A stretch of 7,852 nucleotides of DNA from Veillonella parvula (GTDB lineage: Bacteria > Bacillota > Negativicutes > Veillonellales > Veillonellaceae). Each line of letters opens with the position of its first letter. The first letter of the stretch is position 1. Positions 1 to 4,884 of this stretch are shown here, in pieces. The stretch spans positions 1-7,852 of the forward strand of contig CAMUQE010000087.1 of assembly GCA_947096075.1 (NCBI GenBank), given 5' to 3'. The position numbers and the translations under genes are program-made. Below the pieces are notes generated by a model. That model was not told where the DNA came from. It did not search any database and saw nothing but the letters and a program-made list of their open reading frames with translations.

Positions 1-57
1 AGTGAAGCAATTTTAGTGAATGATAGTGGTTATACTATATATAATGAAAGTTGTTAA
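1..57 (+). pseudogene. Displaced 3' end of the S51 peptidase gene (18 codons plus stop)
   Basis: Read from base 1 on the plus strand, this piece encodes SEAILVNDSGYTIYNESC and then TAA. It is the natural continuation of the minus-strand peptidase at 95-670, which ends ...INNSEHR: joining them at the shared Ser-Glu (bases AGTGAA) gives ...INNSEAILV..., a typical end for the PepE family, and a 205-residue protein. The piece faces the opposite way and starts exactly at the window edge, so it is either the end of an inverted segment, the end of a second copy lying upstream, or an assembly fold-back. The reading frame and family fit are seen directly; the cause is not. Confidence 0.72.
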
Positions 58-109
58 ATCAAACTTGTGATTTATATTTTTACAATTCTAAAAACTATCT
101 GTGTTCACT
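1..109. repeat. Segment bounded by 6-bp inverted repeats (AGTGAA / TTCACT)
   Basis: AGTGAA at 1-6 and its reverse complement TTCACT at 104-109 bound a segment of 97 bases. Reversing 1-109 in place would join the peptidase body to its missing 18 codons in frame. The repeat may be longer than six bases to the left, but that lies outside the window. Six bases would be short for a site-specific invertase and is typical of microhomology at a rearrangement or chimera. Confidence 0.5.
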
Positions 110-670
110 ATTATTTATCGCCACTAATGATATCTTATCTTGATAAGTATCTAATGTTTTCTGAGCAGTCTCTTCAAATGGATACTCTCCTAAATGAGGC
201 ACAACATAATGATCAAATACATTTACACCCATATAATCATCTAATTCAGATGCAATACTTTTATCATCCATTATCTGATTATATTCAATATTTTCAGACA
301 TAATAATTGCGCCAGCAGATTCACCAATATAAAATAAGCCCTCTTTAATTCTTTTAAAAAGTACCTCCACAAGATTTTTTCTTTTTATTTCCTGTAGCAA
401 ATAAAAGGTGTTGCCACCAGATATACAAATACATTCTGTTTTTAAAAACTTATCCTTCAAATAAGTTTCATCAAATTTAGTAATATCAAGAATTTCAACT
501 TCATAGCCTAGAGATTTTAACATCTCAATACCTTCATCAATATATCCAGTATATGGTTCAACATTACCAGCAGTAGGAATAAAAACTATCTTATTCGAAA
601 CCATTTTCGAAAGATATTTTTTTGTTATACTTTCTGTTCCGGCTAAATATGACATAAGTAACATTTCCAT
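95..670 (-). CDS. pepE: Peptidase E-like serine peptidase (family S51), C-terminus altered
   Basis: This 191-residue cytoplasmic protein resembles S51 dipeptidases, which cleave Asp-X dipeptides in a fold related to class I glutamine amidotransferases. An SGGN segment (residues 84-87) is followed by the nucleophile elbow G-E-S-A-G with Ser118. His159, in VVPHLGEYP, is the likely catalytic His, and Glu189, in NNSE, may be the third triad residue. After Glu189 the frame runs only His-Arg-stop, so the last strand is lost; the expected end lies at 1-57 on the other strand. Restored length would be 205, close to the usual size. ATG at 670 is chosen for the GAGGTG site seven bases upstream. The gene is separated from the prophage by hairpins and is probably a host gene. 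The family is clear; whether it cleaves Asp-X dipeptides, and whether this product folds, is uncertain. Confidence 0.82.
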   Translation of the reverse strand: MEMLLMSYLAGTESITKKYLSKMVSNKIVFIPTAGNVEPYTGYIDEGIEMLKSLGYEVEILDITKFDETYLKDKFLKTECICISGGNTFYLLQEIKRKNLVEVLFKRIKEGLFYIGESAGAIIMSENIEYNQIMDDKSIASELDDYMGVNVFDHYVVPHLGEYPFEETAQKTLDTYQDKISLVAINNSEHR

Positions 671-728
671 GAACTATCACCTCTCACAAATTTATAACTA
701 TTTATTAATGGCAAGATTAATTTAATAT

Positions 729-763
729 AAAAAAACCGCCTAAGAATCTACCTAGGCGGTTTT
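729..763 (-). terminator. Rho-independent terminator, usable on both strands
   Basis: A perfect 11-bp stem (732-742 with 753-763, AAAACCGCCTA / TAGGCGGTTTT) closes a 10-base loop. On the minus strand it is followed by seven T residues in all, which would end hicAB read-through before the peptidase gene. On the plus strand the T run is four long, so weaker termination there is possible. Confidence 0.85.
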
Positions 764-772
764 AAAAACCAC

Positions 773-808
773 TTATTCGGCTATTCTATATCTATTATAG
801 CCGAATAA
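773..808. repeat. Perfect 12-bp inverted repeat with 12-base loop
   Basis: The arms TTATTCGGCTAT (773-784) and ATAGCCGAATAA (797-808) are exact reverse complements. Neither side has a T run directly after the stem, so it is a poor terminator by itself although it sits next to one. It could be an RNA stability hairpin, a protein-binding site or part of a recombination site; the sequence does not decide. Confidence 0.7.
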
Positions 809-972
809 TCATAAATTTATCTGTAAGCACAGAATTATTTCTAACAGAAATGTACTTTTCTATTTGGTGGAGATGAGGGGGTATATTGCAACCCCCTTAT
901 TATATATACATTTATAAGGATTACATCTCATCAAAGGGGCAAATAAGGGGCGACAAATCATTATCCTTTTAT

Positions 973-1371
973 TTATACTAATTCTAATTCTTCCCTTAAC
1001 GCCCGTTGCAATATCTGTGAGAAGTTAAGCTGTTTTTCTTCAGCTTTATAGTTTAACCAACTAGGAATAGTAAGCGTCTTTTTGACAGCCTTATTATCAG
1101 TTCGTTTAAGATATTCTTCTTCATCCCAAACTACTAGATCTGTAAATTCTCCTTTTTCACATTTAATATCAGCAGGATTACTAGCTTCTGGAAACTCTTC
1201 ACCATCTTCACTTAAGGAATACAAATAAATTCCTAACGCATCCTCAGCCATTTCTACCGCTTCTTTTAGTGTATCACCTTCAGTAACACACCCTAATAAA
1301 TCAGGGAACATAACTGTATACCCTGTTTTGCCATCTGTACTAAATACAGCTGGATACATTTCCTTTCTCAT
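973..1371 (-). CDS. hicB: HicB-family antitoxin
   Basis: This 132-residue antitoxin would bind and block the HicA RNase and probably repress the hicAB promoter. The N-terminal part (about residues 6-50) has the HicB pattern of a partial RNase H fold: YPAVF, GYTVMFPDLLGC, then a helix EGDTLKEAVEMAEDAL. The C-terminal part (about 95-130) begins VKKTLTIP and continues with helices, as in ribbon-helix-helix DNA-binding antitoxins. ATG at 1371 is favoured over the internal ATG four codons later because AGGAGG lies seven bases upstream. The gene follows hicA after 53 bases and ends with TAA, with a second in-frame TAA and a TGA close behind. Length is usual for HicB with a DNA-binding tail and nothing looks broken. 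Confidence 0.9.
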   Translation of the reverse strand: MRKEMYPAVFSTDGKTGYTVMFPDLLGCVTEGDTLKEAVEMAEDALGIYLYSLSEDGEEFPEASNPADIKCEKGEFTDLVVWDEEEYLKRTDNKAVKKTLTIPSWLNYKAEEKQLNFSQILQRALREELELV

Positions 1372-1420
1372 AGTTCTGCCTCCTACTTCACAACCATTCT
1401 CTACACCATTAATCTTGAAG

Positions 1421-1437
1421 GGGGCTATTTAAGCCCC
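1421..1437 (-). other. GC-rich hairpin over the hicA stop codon
   Basis: GGGGCT and AGCCCC form a six-base stem with a five-base loop, across the TAG of hicA and just before the hicB leader. No T run follows on the minus strand. It may slow decay from the 3' side, act as a processing site, or be incidental; it could help set the toxin to antitoxin ratio. Confidence 0.45.
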
Positions 1438-1610
1438 GCCTGTTTCAAGATTGTGCTTAATGTTTTGGGTTTTAAATCCTCTTTATGTAACGCAATTGTT
1501 ACTCGCCCCAGCTTTGTAGGATGTTTTAATATGTGATGTGAGCCTTTAACTCTATCAACATACCAACCATCTTTGTTTAAAACCCTCATTAATTCTTTCG
1601 GTGTAGTCAA
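1425..1610 (-). CDS. hicA: HicA-family mRNA interferase toxin
   Basis: This 61-residue toxin has the compact dsRNA-binding-like fold of HicA RNases, which cut mRNA and stop translation until bound by HicB. It shows the first helix (PKELMRVLNKDGW), the catalytic motif G-S-H-H with His25 as the likely active residue, and the closing pattern I-A-L-H...L-K-P-K-T-L...I-L-K-Q-A-G. The start is read as TTG at 1610, because the first helix is needed and the next ATG (1589) would remove part of it; a GGTGAG site lies just before the TTG. A weak start may keep the toxin below the antitoxin. Toxin-first order is usual for hicAB. The gene is intact. Confidence 0.9.
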   Translation of the reverse strand: MTTPKELMRVLNKDGWYVDRVKGSHHILKHPTKLGRVTIALHKEDLKPKTLSTILKQAGLK

Positions 1611-1636
1611 TATCTCACCGCCCTTTCTTTGTTTTT

Positions 1637-1665
1637 ATTATAGCACGTATTAATACGTATCTCAA
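1637..1665 (-). promoter_or_regulatory. Sigma-70-type promoter of hicAB
   Basis: On the minus strand TTGAGA (1660-1665) is the -35 and TATAAT (1637-1642) the -10, exactly 17 bases apart. Transcription would begin near 1630, giving a leader of about 20 bases before the hicA TTG. The -10 is a perfect consensus match. The toxin-antitoxin pair is therefore expressed apart from the late phage operon, whose terminator lies just upstream. Confidence 0.85.
1645..1658. promoter_or_regulatory. Putative HicB operator: 14-bp palindrome in the promoter spacer
   Basis: ACGTATTAATACGT is a perfect palindrome wholly inside the 17-base spacer between -35 and -10. A dimeric ribbon-helix-helix protein such as the C-terminal domain of HicB bound here would block RNA polymerase. 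Symmetry and position are seen; the binding partner is inferred from the neighbouring gene. Confidence 0.7.
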
Positions 1666-1674
1666 GAGCTTATT

Positions 1675-1725
1675 AAATAAAAAATAGGCTACTAATGCAA
1701 TTATTTCTTTGCATCAATAACCTAT
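1675..1725 (-). terminator. Rho-independent terminator of the late phage operon
   Basis: Arms at 1709-1725 and 1684-1700 pair over 17 positions around an 8-base loop, followed on the minus strand by TTTTTTATTT. Three of the pairs are G-U, and only in the minus-strand RNA (they become A-C mismatches on the plus strand), so the signal is directional. It ends the lysis-operon transcript seven bases after the 53-residue gene and shields the hicAB promoter from read-through. Confidence 0.88.
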
Positions 1726-1731
1726 CTTACT

Positions 1732-1893
1732 TTAATCCAATTCAGTTACTCTAAACAATTTACCATTTCTAAACAATAACTCACACCGTATATTGTTTTC
1801 ATCAACTAATGTCGCTTCAAACAATCCCTCTGTTGGAACTTCAATATTCTCTGCAAAATTATATTCTTTCCCTTCAAAATTAAATGTCTTCAT
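1732..1893 (-). CDS. Small protein of unknown function, last gene of the late operon
   Basis: A 53-residue reading frame starts MKTFNFEGKEYNF and ends LFRVTELD, with TAA. An AAAGGAGA ribosome site stands eight bases before ATG 1893, the gap to the preceding gene is 26 bases, and the terminator stem begins seven bases after the stop, so the frame is well supported as a real gene. The protein is acidic, has no membrane segment or signal, and looks like a small beta fold: alternating hydrophobic strands in EGLFEATLVD, IRCELLFRNG and KLFRVTEL. I do not recognise the family. Its place at the end of the lysis genes suggests a phage accessory product, but no role can be assigned. Confidence 0.7.
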   Translation of the reverse strand: MKTFNFEGKEYNFAENIEVPTEGLFEATLVDENNIRCELLFRNGKLFRVTELD

Positions 1894-1919
1894 TTCTAAA
1901 TCTCCTTTACTTTCTCTAA

Positions 1920-2189
1920 TTACAACATTGTAAGTTTCTTCTCGATAGACTTAACAATATTTCCCGTACTAGTAGGCAATACAGTAATATACATTCGATT
2001 TCTTACCTTTACCCACCAACTTTTAGTAGTTTTTATTTCATCTTCTAACGGAATAATTACTTTTGCCAACTCTGCTTTAACTAAATTAGTTAAAGCCCCT
2101 TTATCTTGAGTCTTCAATATATCAATTGCCCTCCCTTTGGCTTCTTTTGTTGCTTGATTCACCACTTCTTTAATAATTTGATTAGCCAT
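1920..2189 (-). CDS. Hypothetical phage protein after the lysin (89 aa)
   Basis: The first half is helical and rich in Lys, Glu and Ala (MANQIIKEVVNQATKEAKGR...), with spaced hydrophobic residues that could form an amphipathic or coiled helix. The second half, from WWVKVRNRMYITVLP on, has a short hydrophobic stretch but not a clear membrane span. The start ATG at 2189 overlaps the lysin stop by eight bases (ATGGCTAA), with GGAGA upstream, so the two genes are translationally coupled and this one belongs to the lysis operon. I do not recognise the family. A spanin-like role is unlikely because the host type inferred here is uncertain and there is no lipobox or N-terminal anchor. Confidence 0.72.
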   Translation of the reverse strand: MANQIIKEVVNQATKEAKGRAIDILKTQDKGALTNLVKAELAKVIIPLEDEIKTTKSWWVKVRNRMYITVLPTSTGNIVKSIEKKLTML

Positions 2190-2562
2190 TATTTTTCTCC
2201 TTTTCTTTAATTTCTGCTGTAAATGCAGCCAATGCCTCTGCTTTTTCTACGTCCATTCTGTTATAAACGCTTTCATAGATATCTTGACTTAATCTAGGAC
2301 TTATCCACTCATTAGATTTATTAGATTCATATGCGCCGTTAATCATGTCATAGTCAAAAATATCCGCATCAACCTTTTCCAATATCTTAAGAACATACCT
2401 CAATGCTTCTAGAAATAAATTAACCACTTCGCCTGGACCATATTGAACAGCTCTGCTCCAAATGACATTTTTCATAGCTTCGCTATGGTTATCTACATTA
2501 AATCCTGCATTTCTTAAAAGCTGCACCGCTTGATCATAATAGGCATGTTTAATGTAATCATA
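2182..2562 (-). CDS. Lysin, C-terminal part beyond the in-frame TAA
   Basis: This open stretch continues the lysin frame: YDYIKHAYYDQAVQLLRNAGFN, then a helical region and an acidic-to-basic C-terminus ending EKEKNNG. Possible internal starts such as GTG at 2526 have no ribosome site before them, so independent translation is doubtful. The HAYYDQA motif belongs to the catalytic domain, so the upstream 93-residue piece alone would be incomplete. Confidence 0.55.
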   Translation of the reverse strand, partial: YDYIKHAYYDQAVQLLRNAGFNVDNHSEAMKNVIWSRAVQYGPGEVVNLFLEALRYVLKILEKVDADIFDYDMINGAYESNKSNEWISPRLSQDIYESVYNRMDVEKAEALAAFTAEIKEKEKNNG

Positions 2563-2844
2563 TTACATTTGTTTAAATCCGCCTGGATCAATAGTCCCTA
2601 GCTCCTTCCATTGCGCTATAAACGCATCAGAATTAATAGCCCCACTATCTACAAGTACTCTTGCATAGTCTTTATAAAACCCATCTTGGCGTAATCCCCA
2701 ACCTAGAAATTCATCTACACTTCCTGTATTACTTGCTAATTGATAAGCTCCATAGGACATTCCGCCTAAATCACCATCACCACTAGATACAATTGCTGGA
2801 TTACCATTGCTTTCAAACTGTGCACTCAAATCACCTAACGCCAT
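2563..2844 (-). CDS. Lysin, N-terminal 93-residue part before the in-frame TAA
   Basis: This is the part translated if the TAA at 2563-2565 stops ribosomes. It carries the candidate catalytic Glu11 and the YGAYQ segment but ends at WKELGTIDPGGFKQM, before the rest of the catalytic domain. A strong GGAGGTGA site means it should be made efficiently. Its start overlaps the end of the 58-residue membrane protein by ten bases. Confidence 0.65.
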   Translation of the reverse strand: MALGDLSAQFESNGNPAIVSSGDGDLGGMSYGAYQLASNTGSVDEFLGWGLRQDGFYKDYARVLVDSGAINSDAFIAQWKELGTIDPGGFKQM

Positions 2845-3011
2845 TTATCTTCACCTCCATGTATAGTGGCTGTCCGTTGCCCACCGATATACCCGACTAA
2901 CCCACTAGCAATACTCATGGCCAATTCATTCATTCCTAGCCAAATTGCTCCTAATAGGGCCACTACTAACCCACTTATGGCTAACAATTCTTTTGTTCCT
3001 GAACTGTTCAT
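2835..3011 (-). CDS. Small membrane protein of the lysis cassette, possible second holin
   Basis: A 58-residue frame runs from ATG 3011 to TAG 2835. Its ATG overlaps the TGA of the holin-like gene (ATGA), an AAAGGA site lies nine bases upstream, and its end overlaps the lysin start, so it is tightly coupled on both sides. Residues 8-25 (from ELLAISGLVVALLG) form a clear membrane span; residues 28-44 (NELAMSIASGLVGYIGG) are a weaker, Gly-rich second hydrophobic stretch, with charged residues at both ends. Size, hydrophobicity and position between holin and lysin suggest a holin, pinholin or antiholin partner. I cannot name a family, and a membrane accessory role is equally possible. Confidence 0.75.
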   Translation of the reverse strand: MNSSGTKELLAISGLVVALLGAIWLGMNELAMSIASGLVGYIGGQRTATIHGGEDKWR

Positions 3012-3562
3012 TTTATCGCTTCCTTTACTGATTTAATTGCTGCTAATATCTGCTTAAATAATGCGATAGCCCGTCTAAACCATCTCGTTTCCACAAGCTC
3101 AAGTTCAATCATATTTTCCACACAAGATGCCAATTCTATGACTATAGGAATTAGATACATTCCTGTACTGAGGAACGCATCTAATCGCCCTATAATTGGT
3201 ACTTCCACATCAGGTAGTGTTATCAATACCGTTGACAATATAAATAACCATGGGTATGACATAACTAGCTTTTTAGTTATATCTGCACATAATTTATTAC
3301 TTACAAGATATCGTCTTTTTTTACCATTAACTGTAACGGTCCCCCATCCTCGCCATAGCATGGCAATAATAGTATTCTTGATTGTACACGGTCGATGTGT
3401 TGCCAAATTAAAATTACGCACCTCAACTAAGATGCGTAATGTCGTATCAATAAATATTAGAATTAGTGTACAAAATATCGCTAATGAAATATGTACTAAC
3501 TCTTTTTCACTAAATACTGCAATTAATACAGGTGGTGGCGGAGGTGGCATTATATTAATCAT
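3008..3562 (-). CDS. Holin-like phage membrane protein (184 aa)
   Basis: Three membrane segments are visible at about residues 23-45, 99-116 and 129-147, with a basic linker (NGKKRRY) and a basic C-terminal tail. A charged span end with I-D-T-T-L after segment one and the E-L-A-S-C-V-E-N motif in the last segment recall the toxin-secretion / phage holin type (Phage_holin_4), which are usually shorter, at roughly 120-150 residues. Holins permeabilise the cytoplasmic membrane at a set time so the lysin can reach peptidoglycan. Six prolines in a row at residues 6-11 are unusual. GGAGG eight bases before ATG 3562 fixes the start, and it overlaps the end region of the fibre gene. The family is moderately sure. 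Confidence 0.7.
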   Translation of the reverse strand: MINIMPPPPPPVLIAVFSEKELVHISLAIFCTLILIFIDTTLRILVEVRNFNLATHRPCTIKNTIIAMLWRGWGTVTVNGKKRRYLVSNKLCADITKKLVMSYPWLFILSTVLITLPDVEVPIIGRLDAFLSTGMYLIPIVIELASCVENMIELELVETRWFRRAIALFKQILAAIKSVKEAIK

Positions 3563-3575
3563 AGTCTTTTCCTCC

Positions 3576-4544
3576 TTATGCCTTATCCCATACCTTGGTG
3601 TTTCTATTAAATTTTTTAGATTTTTCCTGATTATATAAAGTTCCCCTACTCATGGTATTAACTGTTGCAACAATAGCATCTATATCAGATTTATCATTTA
3701 TAACAATATGATCCATATCATAAGAATCAGTAAAACTAAACGGTTTTCCTTTCGGCATTACATAACTAGGAATACTTAAGACTGATAAACTACCCAATCC
3801 ATTAAATGCATCTTGTGCAATATTCGTAGCTTTAGGTAAGTTAATTGTATTAATCCTGCTATATTCAAATGCTCTAGACCCTACAGTTGTAACTTCTGGA
3901 TAATTTATTGTAGTAACGTCATAATTATATGCAAATTCTCCATTTTTAATTGTTGTTTTAATTGCTGGAATACCTTCAATTTTAGCTGTTTCTACAACCT
4001 CACCAAGTAAATTGATATATTCAATAAATATATCATCTTCACCATACATTGGAATTTTTAATATAGCATGACCATCTATGATTTCAGCCGCATCAAAAGT
4101 CCCTTGTAATCTAACACTAAAATGAGGTTCACCAGCCAAACGAATTTCTGTATCGCCCTTATGTGGCTCATTCCAAGTTAATGGTGTATATGTTTTGGTT
4201 GGAATATTAGATATAATTGCTCCCAAAACTTGTTCTAAACTCTTACCAGCAATATAGATGTTTTTACGTTTCAACTCATCAATTACATTCGTTAGATCTA
4301 ACTTAAATTTTAATGACTCAACCCATTCTGCTTCAGTCCCTGTAAAACCATAGTCTTTGCTAATCTCATATGCACTTTTTCCATCTTTACCTGGCTTTTT
4401 TAAGCTTTCTAACCACTCATCTACAGTCCCATCAAATCCAGCTTCTTTTGCAACATCATATGCGGATTTACCAGCATAAATTATTGTATTTACATTTACA
4501 GGTGTATTTTCTAATTTTGTATCTACTTTCATTGGTTTAGCCAT
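3576..4544 (-). CDS. Tail fibre / adhesin with GKSAYE repeats and leucine-rich segment
   Basis: This 322-residue protein probably forms part of the receptor-binding apparatus. Residues 25-49 and 55-79 are two copies of a unit of about 25 residues, period 30, seen in many Firmicute phage tail and surface proteins: GKSAY-(D/E)-..-GF-x-GT-x-x-EW-(L/V)-ESLK. A partial third copy, AGKSLEQVL, begins near residue 99. Residues 206-262 look like BspA-type leucine-rich repeats (PEVTTVGSRAF, INLPKATNIAQDAF), a class often found in binding proteins. The start is ATG 4544, because AAGGAGGT ends four bases before it; an ATG at 4562 lies within the preceding gene and has no such site. The gene sits between tail genes and the holin, the usual place for fibres. 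Its ligand is unknown. Confidence 0.78.
   Translation of the reverse strand: MAKPMKVDTKLENTPVNVNTIIYAGKSAYDVAKEAGFDGTVDEWLESLKKPGKDGKSAYEISKDYGFTGTEAEWVESLKFKLDLTNVIDELKRKNIYIAGKSLEQVLGAIISNIPTKTYTPLTWNEPHKGDTEIRLAGEPHFSVRLQGTFDAAEIIDGHAILKIPMYGEDDIFIEYINLLGEVVETAKIEGIPAIKTTIKNGEFAYNYDVTTINYPEVTTVGSRAFEYSRINTINLPKATNIAQDAFNGLGSLSVLSIPSYVMPKGKPFSFTDSYDMDHIVINDKSDIDAIVATVNTMSRGTLYNQEKSKKFNRNTKVWDKA
4308..4472 (-). repeat. Two 25-residue tandem protein repeats in the fibre gene
   Basis: The repeats cover about 4398-4472 and 4308-4382, separated by a Pro-Gly-Lys linker. They agree in GKSAY, GF-x-GT, EW and ESLK but differ at the third codon base and several residues, so the duplication is old or under protein-level selection; it is not a fresh DNA repeat. 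Confidence 0.8.
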
Positions 4545-4548
4545 ATGT

Positions 4549-4556
4549 ACCTCCTT
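4549..4556 (-). promoter_or_regulatory. Ribosome binding site that sets the fibre-gene start
   Basis: AAGGAGGT lies four bases before ATG 4544 and inside the end of the upstream gene, overlapping its TAA. It argues for starting at MAKPMKV and against the in-frame ATG 18 bases further upstream, and it couples translation of the two genes. Confidence 0.8.
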
Positions 4557-4869
4557 ATTCATGCAATGAAATATCAGGGATTATATTCATTTCCCCATAG
4601 CCAATCTTTTGATAGCTATTTTTCTTAAATAAAAAAGCATCATATTGGTATGTCCCACCAGTAAGATGCTTGTCCGCGGTTTCTTTTCCGCTAATTCTAA
4701 AAGTAACTTGATTATTCTCTATTGTTGGATGCAATTCTAATACGACTTCACGATCGGGCCTTTTTCTTACTTTCATTACCGCATCATAATCAGTAATTTC
4801 TTCATTTTCTATAATATACGTAATACCAAAGTCCTGACCAACATGTAAATCTATATCTAATTCTTTCAT
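4555..4869 (-). CDS. Beta-rich tail protein resembling baseplate upper protein N-terminal domain
   Basis: The 104-residue protein has the pattern of the short beta-sandwich that opens baseplate upper (BppU-like) and LtfC-like phage proteins: DLHVGQDFGITYIIENEEITDYDAVMKVRK, a charged turn, VVLELHP, QVTFRISG, then HLTGGTYQYDAFLF and GYGEMNIIP. In relatives this domain links a fibre to the tail tip; here it stands as its own gene directly before the fibre gene, which fits such a docking role. AGGAGGTG is five bases before ATG 4869. The TAA stop overlaps the next gene's ribosome site. The resemblance is by pattern only. Confidence 0.66.
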   Translation of the reverse strand: MKELDIDLHVGQDFGITYIIENEEITDYDAVMKVRKRPDREVVLELHPTIENNQVTFRISGKETADKHLTGGTYQYDAFLFKKNSYQKIGYGEMNIIPDISLHE

Positions 4870-4884
4870 CTATACACCTCCTTT

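Larger units (their letters stand above)
671..972. other. Hairpin-rich gene-free interval between hicB and the peptidase gene
   Basis: No convincing gene lies in these 302 bases. They hold a terminator (729-763), a perfect 12-bp inverted repeat (773-808), small hairpins near 822-835 and 839-851, and a possible three-way junction at 870-929 built from GAGATG/CATCTC around GGGGGT/ACCCCC and TTAT/ATAA. The runs of G and C stand out in AT-rich DNA. The stretch separates prophage-type genes from the probable host gene, so the prophage boundary could be here, but no att repeat can be identified without the other prophage end. Confidence 0.5.
2182..2844 (-). pseudogene. Lysozyme-like phage lysin gene interrupted by an in-frame TAA
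   Basis: One frame runs from ATG 2844 to TAA 2182 (220 codons) and is broken only by TAA at 2563-2565, codon 94. The N-terminal part resembles lysozyme-like peptidoglycan hydrolases of Firmicute phages: SAQFESNGNP with Glu11 as likely catalytic acid, then GMSYGAYQLASN and a D-E-F-L-G-W-G segment. The TAA falls in FKQM-stop-YDYIKHAYYD, where relatives have a Gln in a Q-H-D-Y-I-K type motif, so CAA to TAA is the simplest reading. GGAGGTGA six bases before the ATG fixes the start. The gene follows two membrane proteins, which fits an endolysin needing a holin for export. If the stop is real and not read through, the prophage probably cannot lyse its host normally. Confidence 0.8.

Noticed and set aside
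67..303. Plus-strand reading frame opposite the peptidase gene
   Set aside because: It is antisense to a clear family match and has no ribosome site or recognisable protein features.
773..808. CRISPR repeat or tRNA in the hairpin region
   Set aside because: There is a single inverted repeat with no spaced copies, and no cloverleaf with tRNA-specific bases.
2182..2526. Internal start making a separate lysin C-terminal product
   Set aside because: No ribosome site stands before GTG 2526 or nearby codons, and the break falls inside the catalytic domain, not at a domain border.
3138..3638. Plus-strand reading frame of 166 codons
   Set aside because: It lies opposite the holin and fibre genes, has no ribosome site, and its Gly run is only the complement of the proline run.
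4545..4562. Start of the fibre gene at ATG 4562
   Set aside because: It would read through the ribosome site AAGGAGGT that serves ATG 4544, and nothing suitable precedes it.
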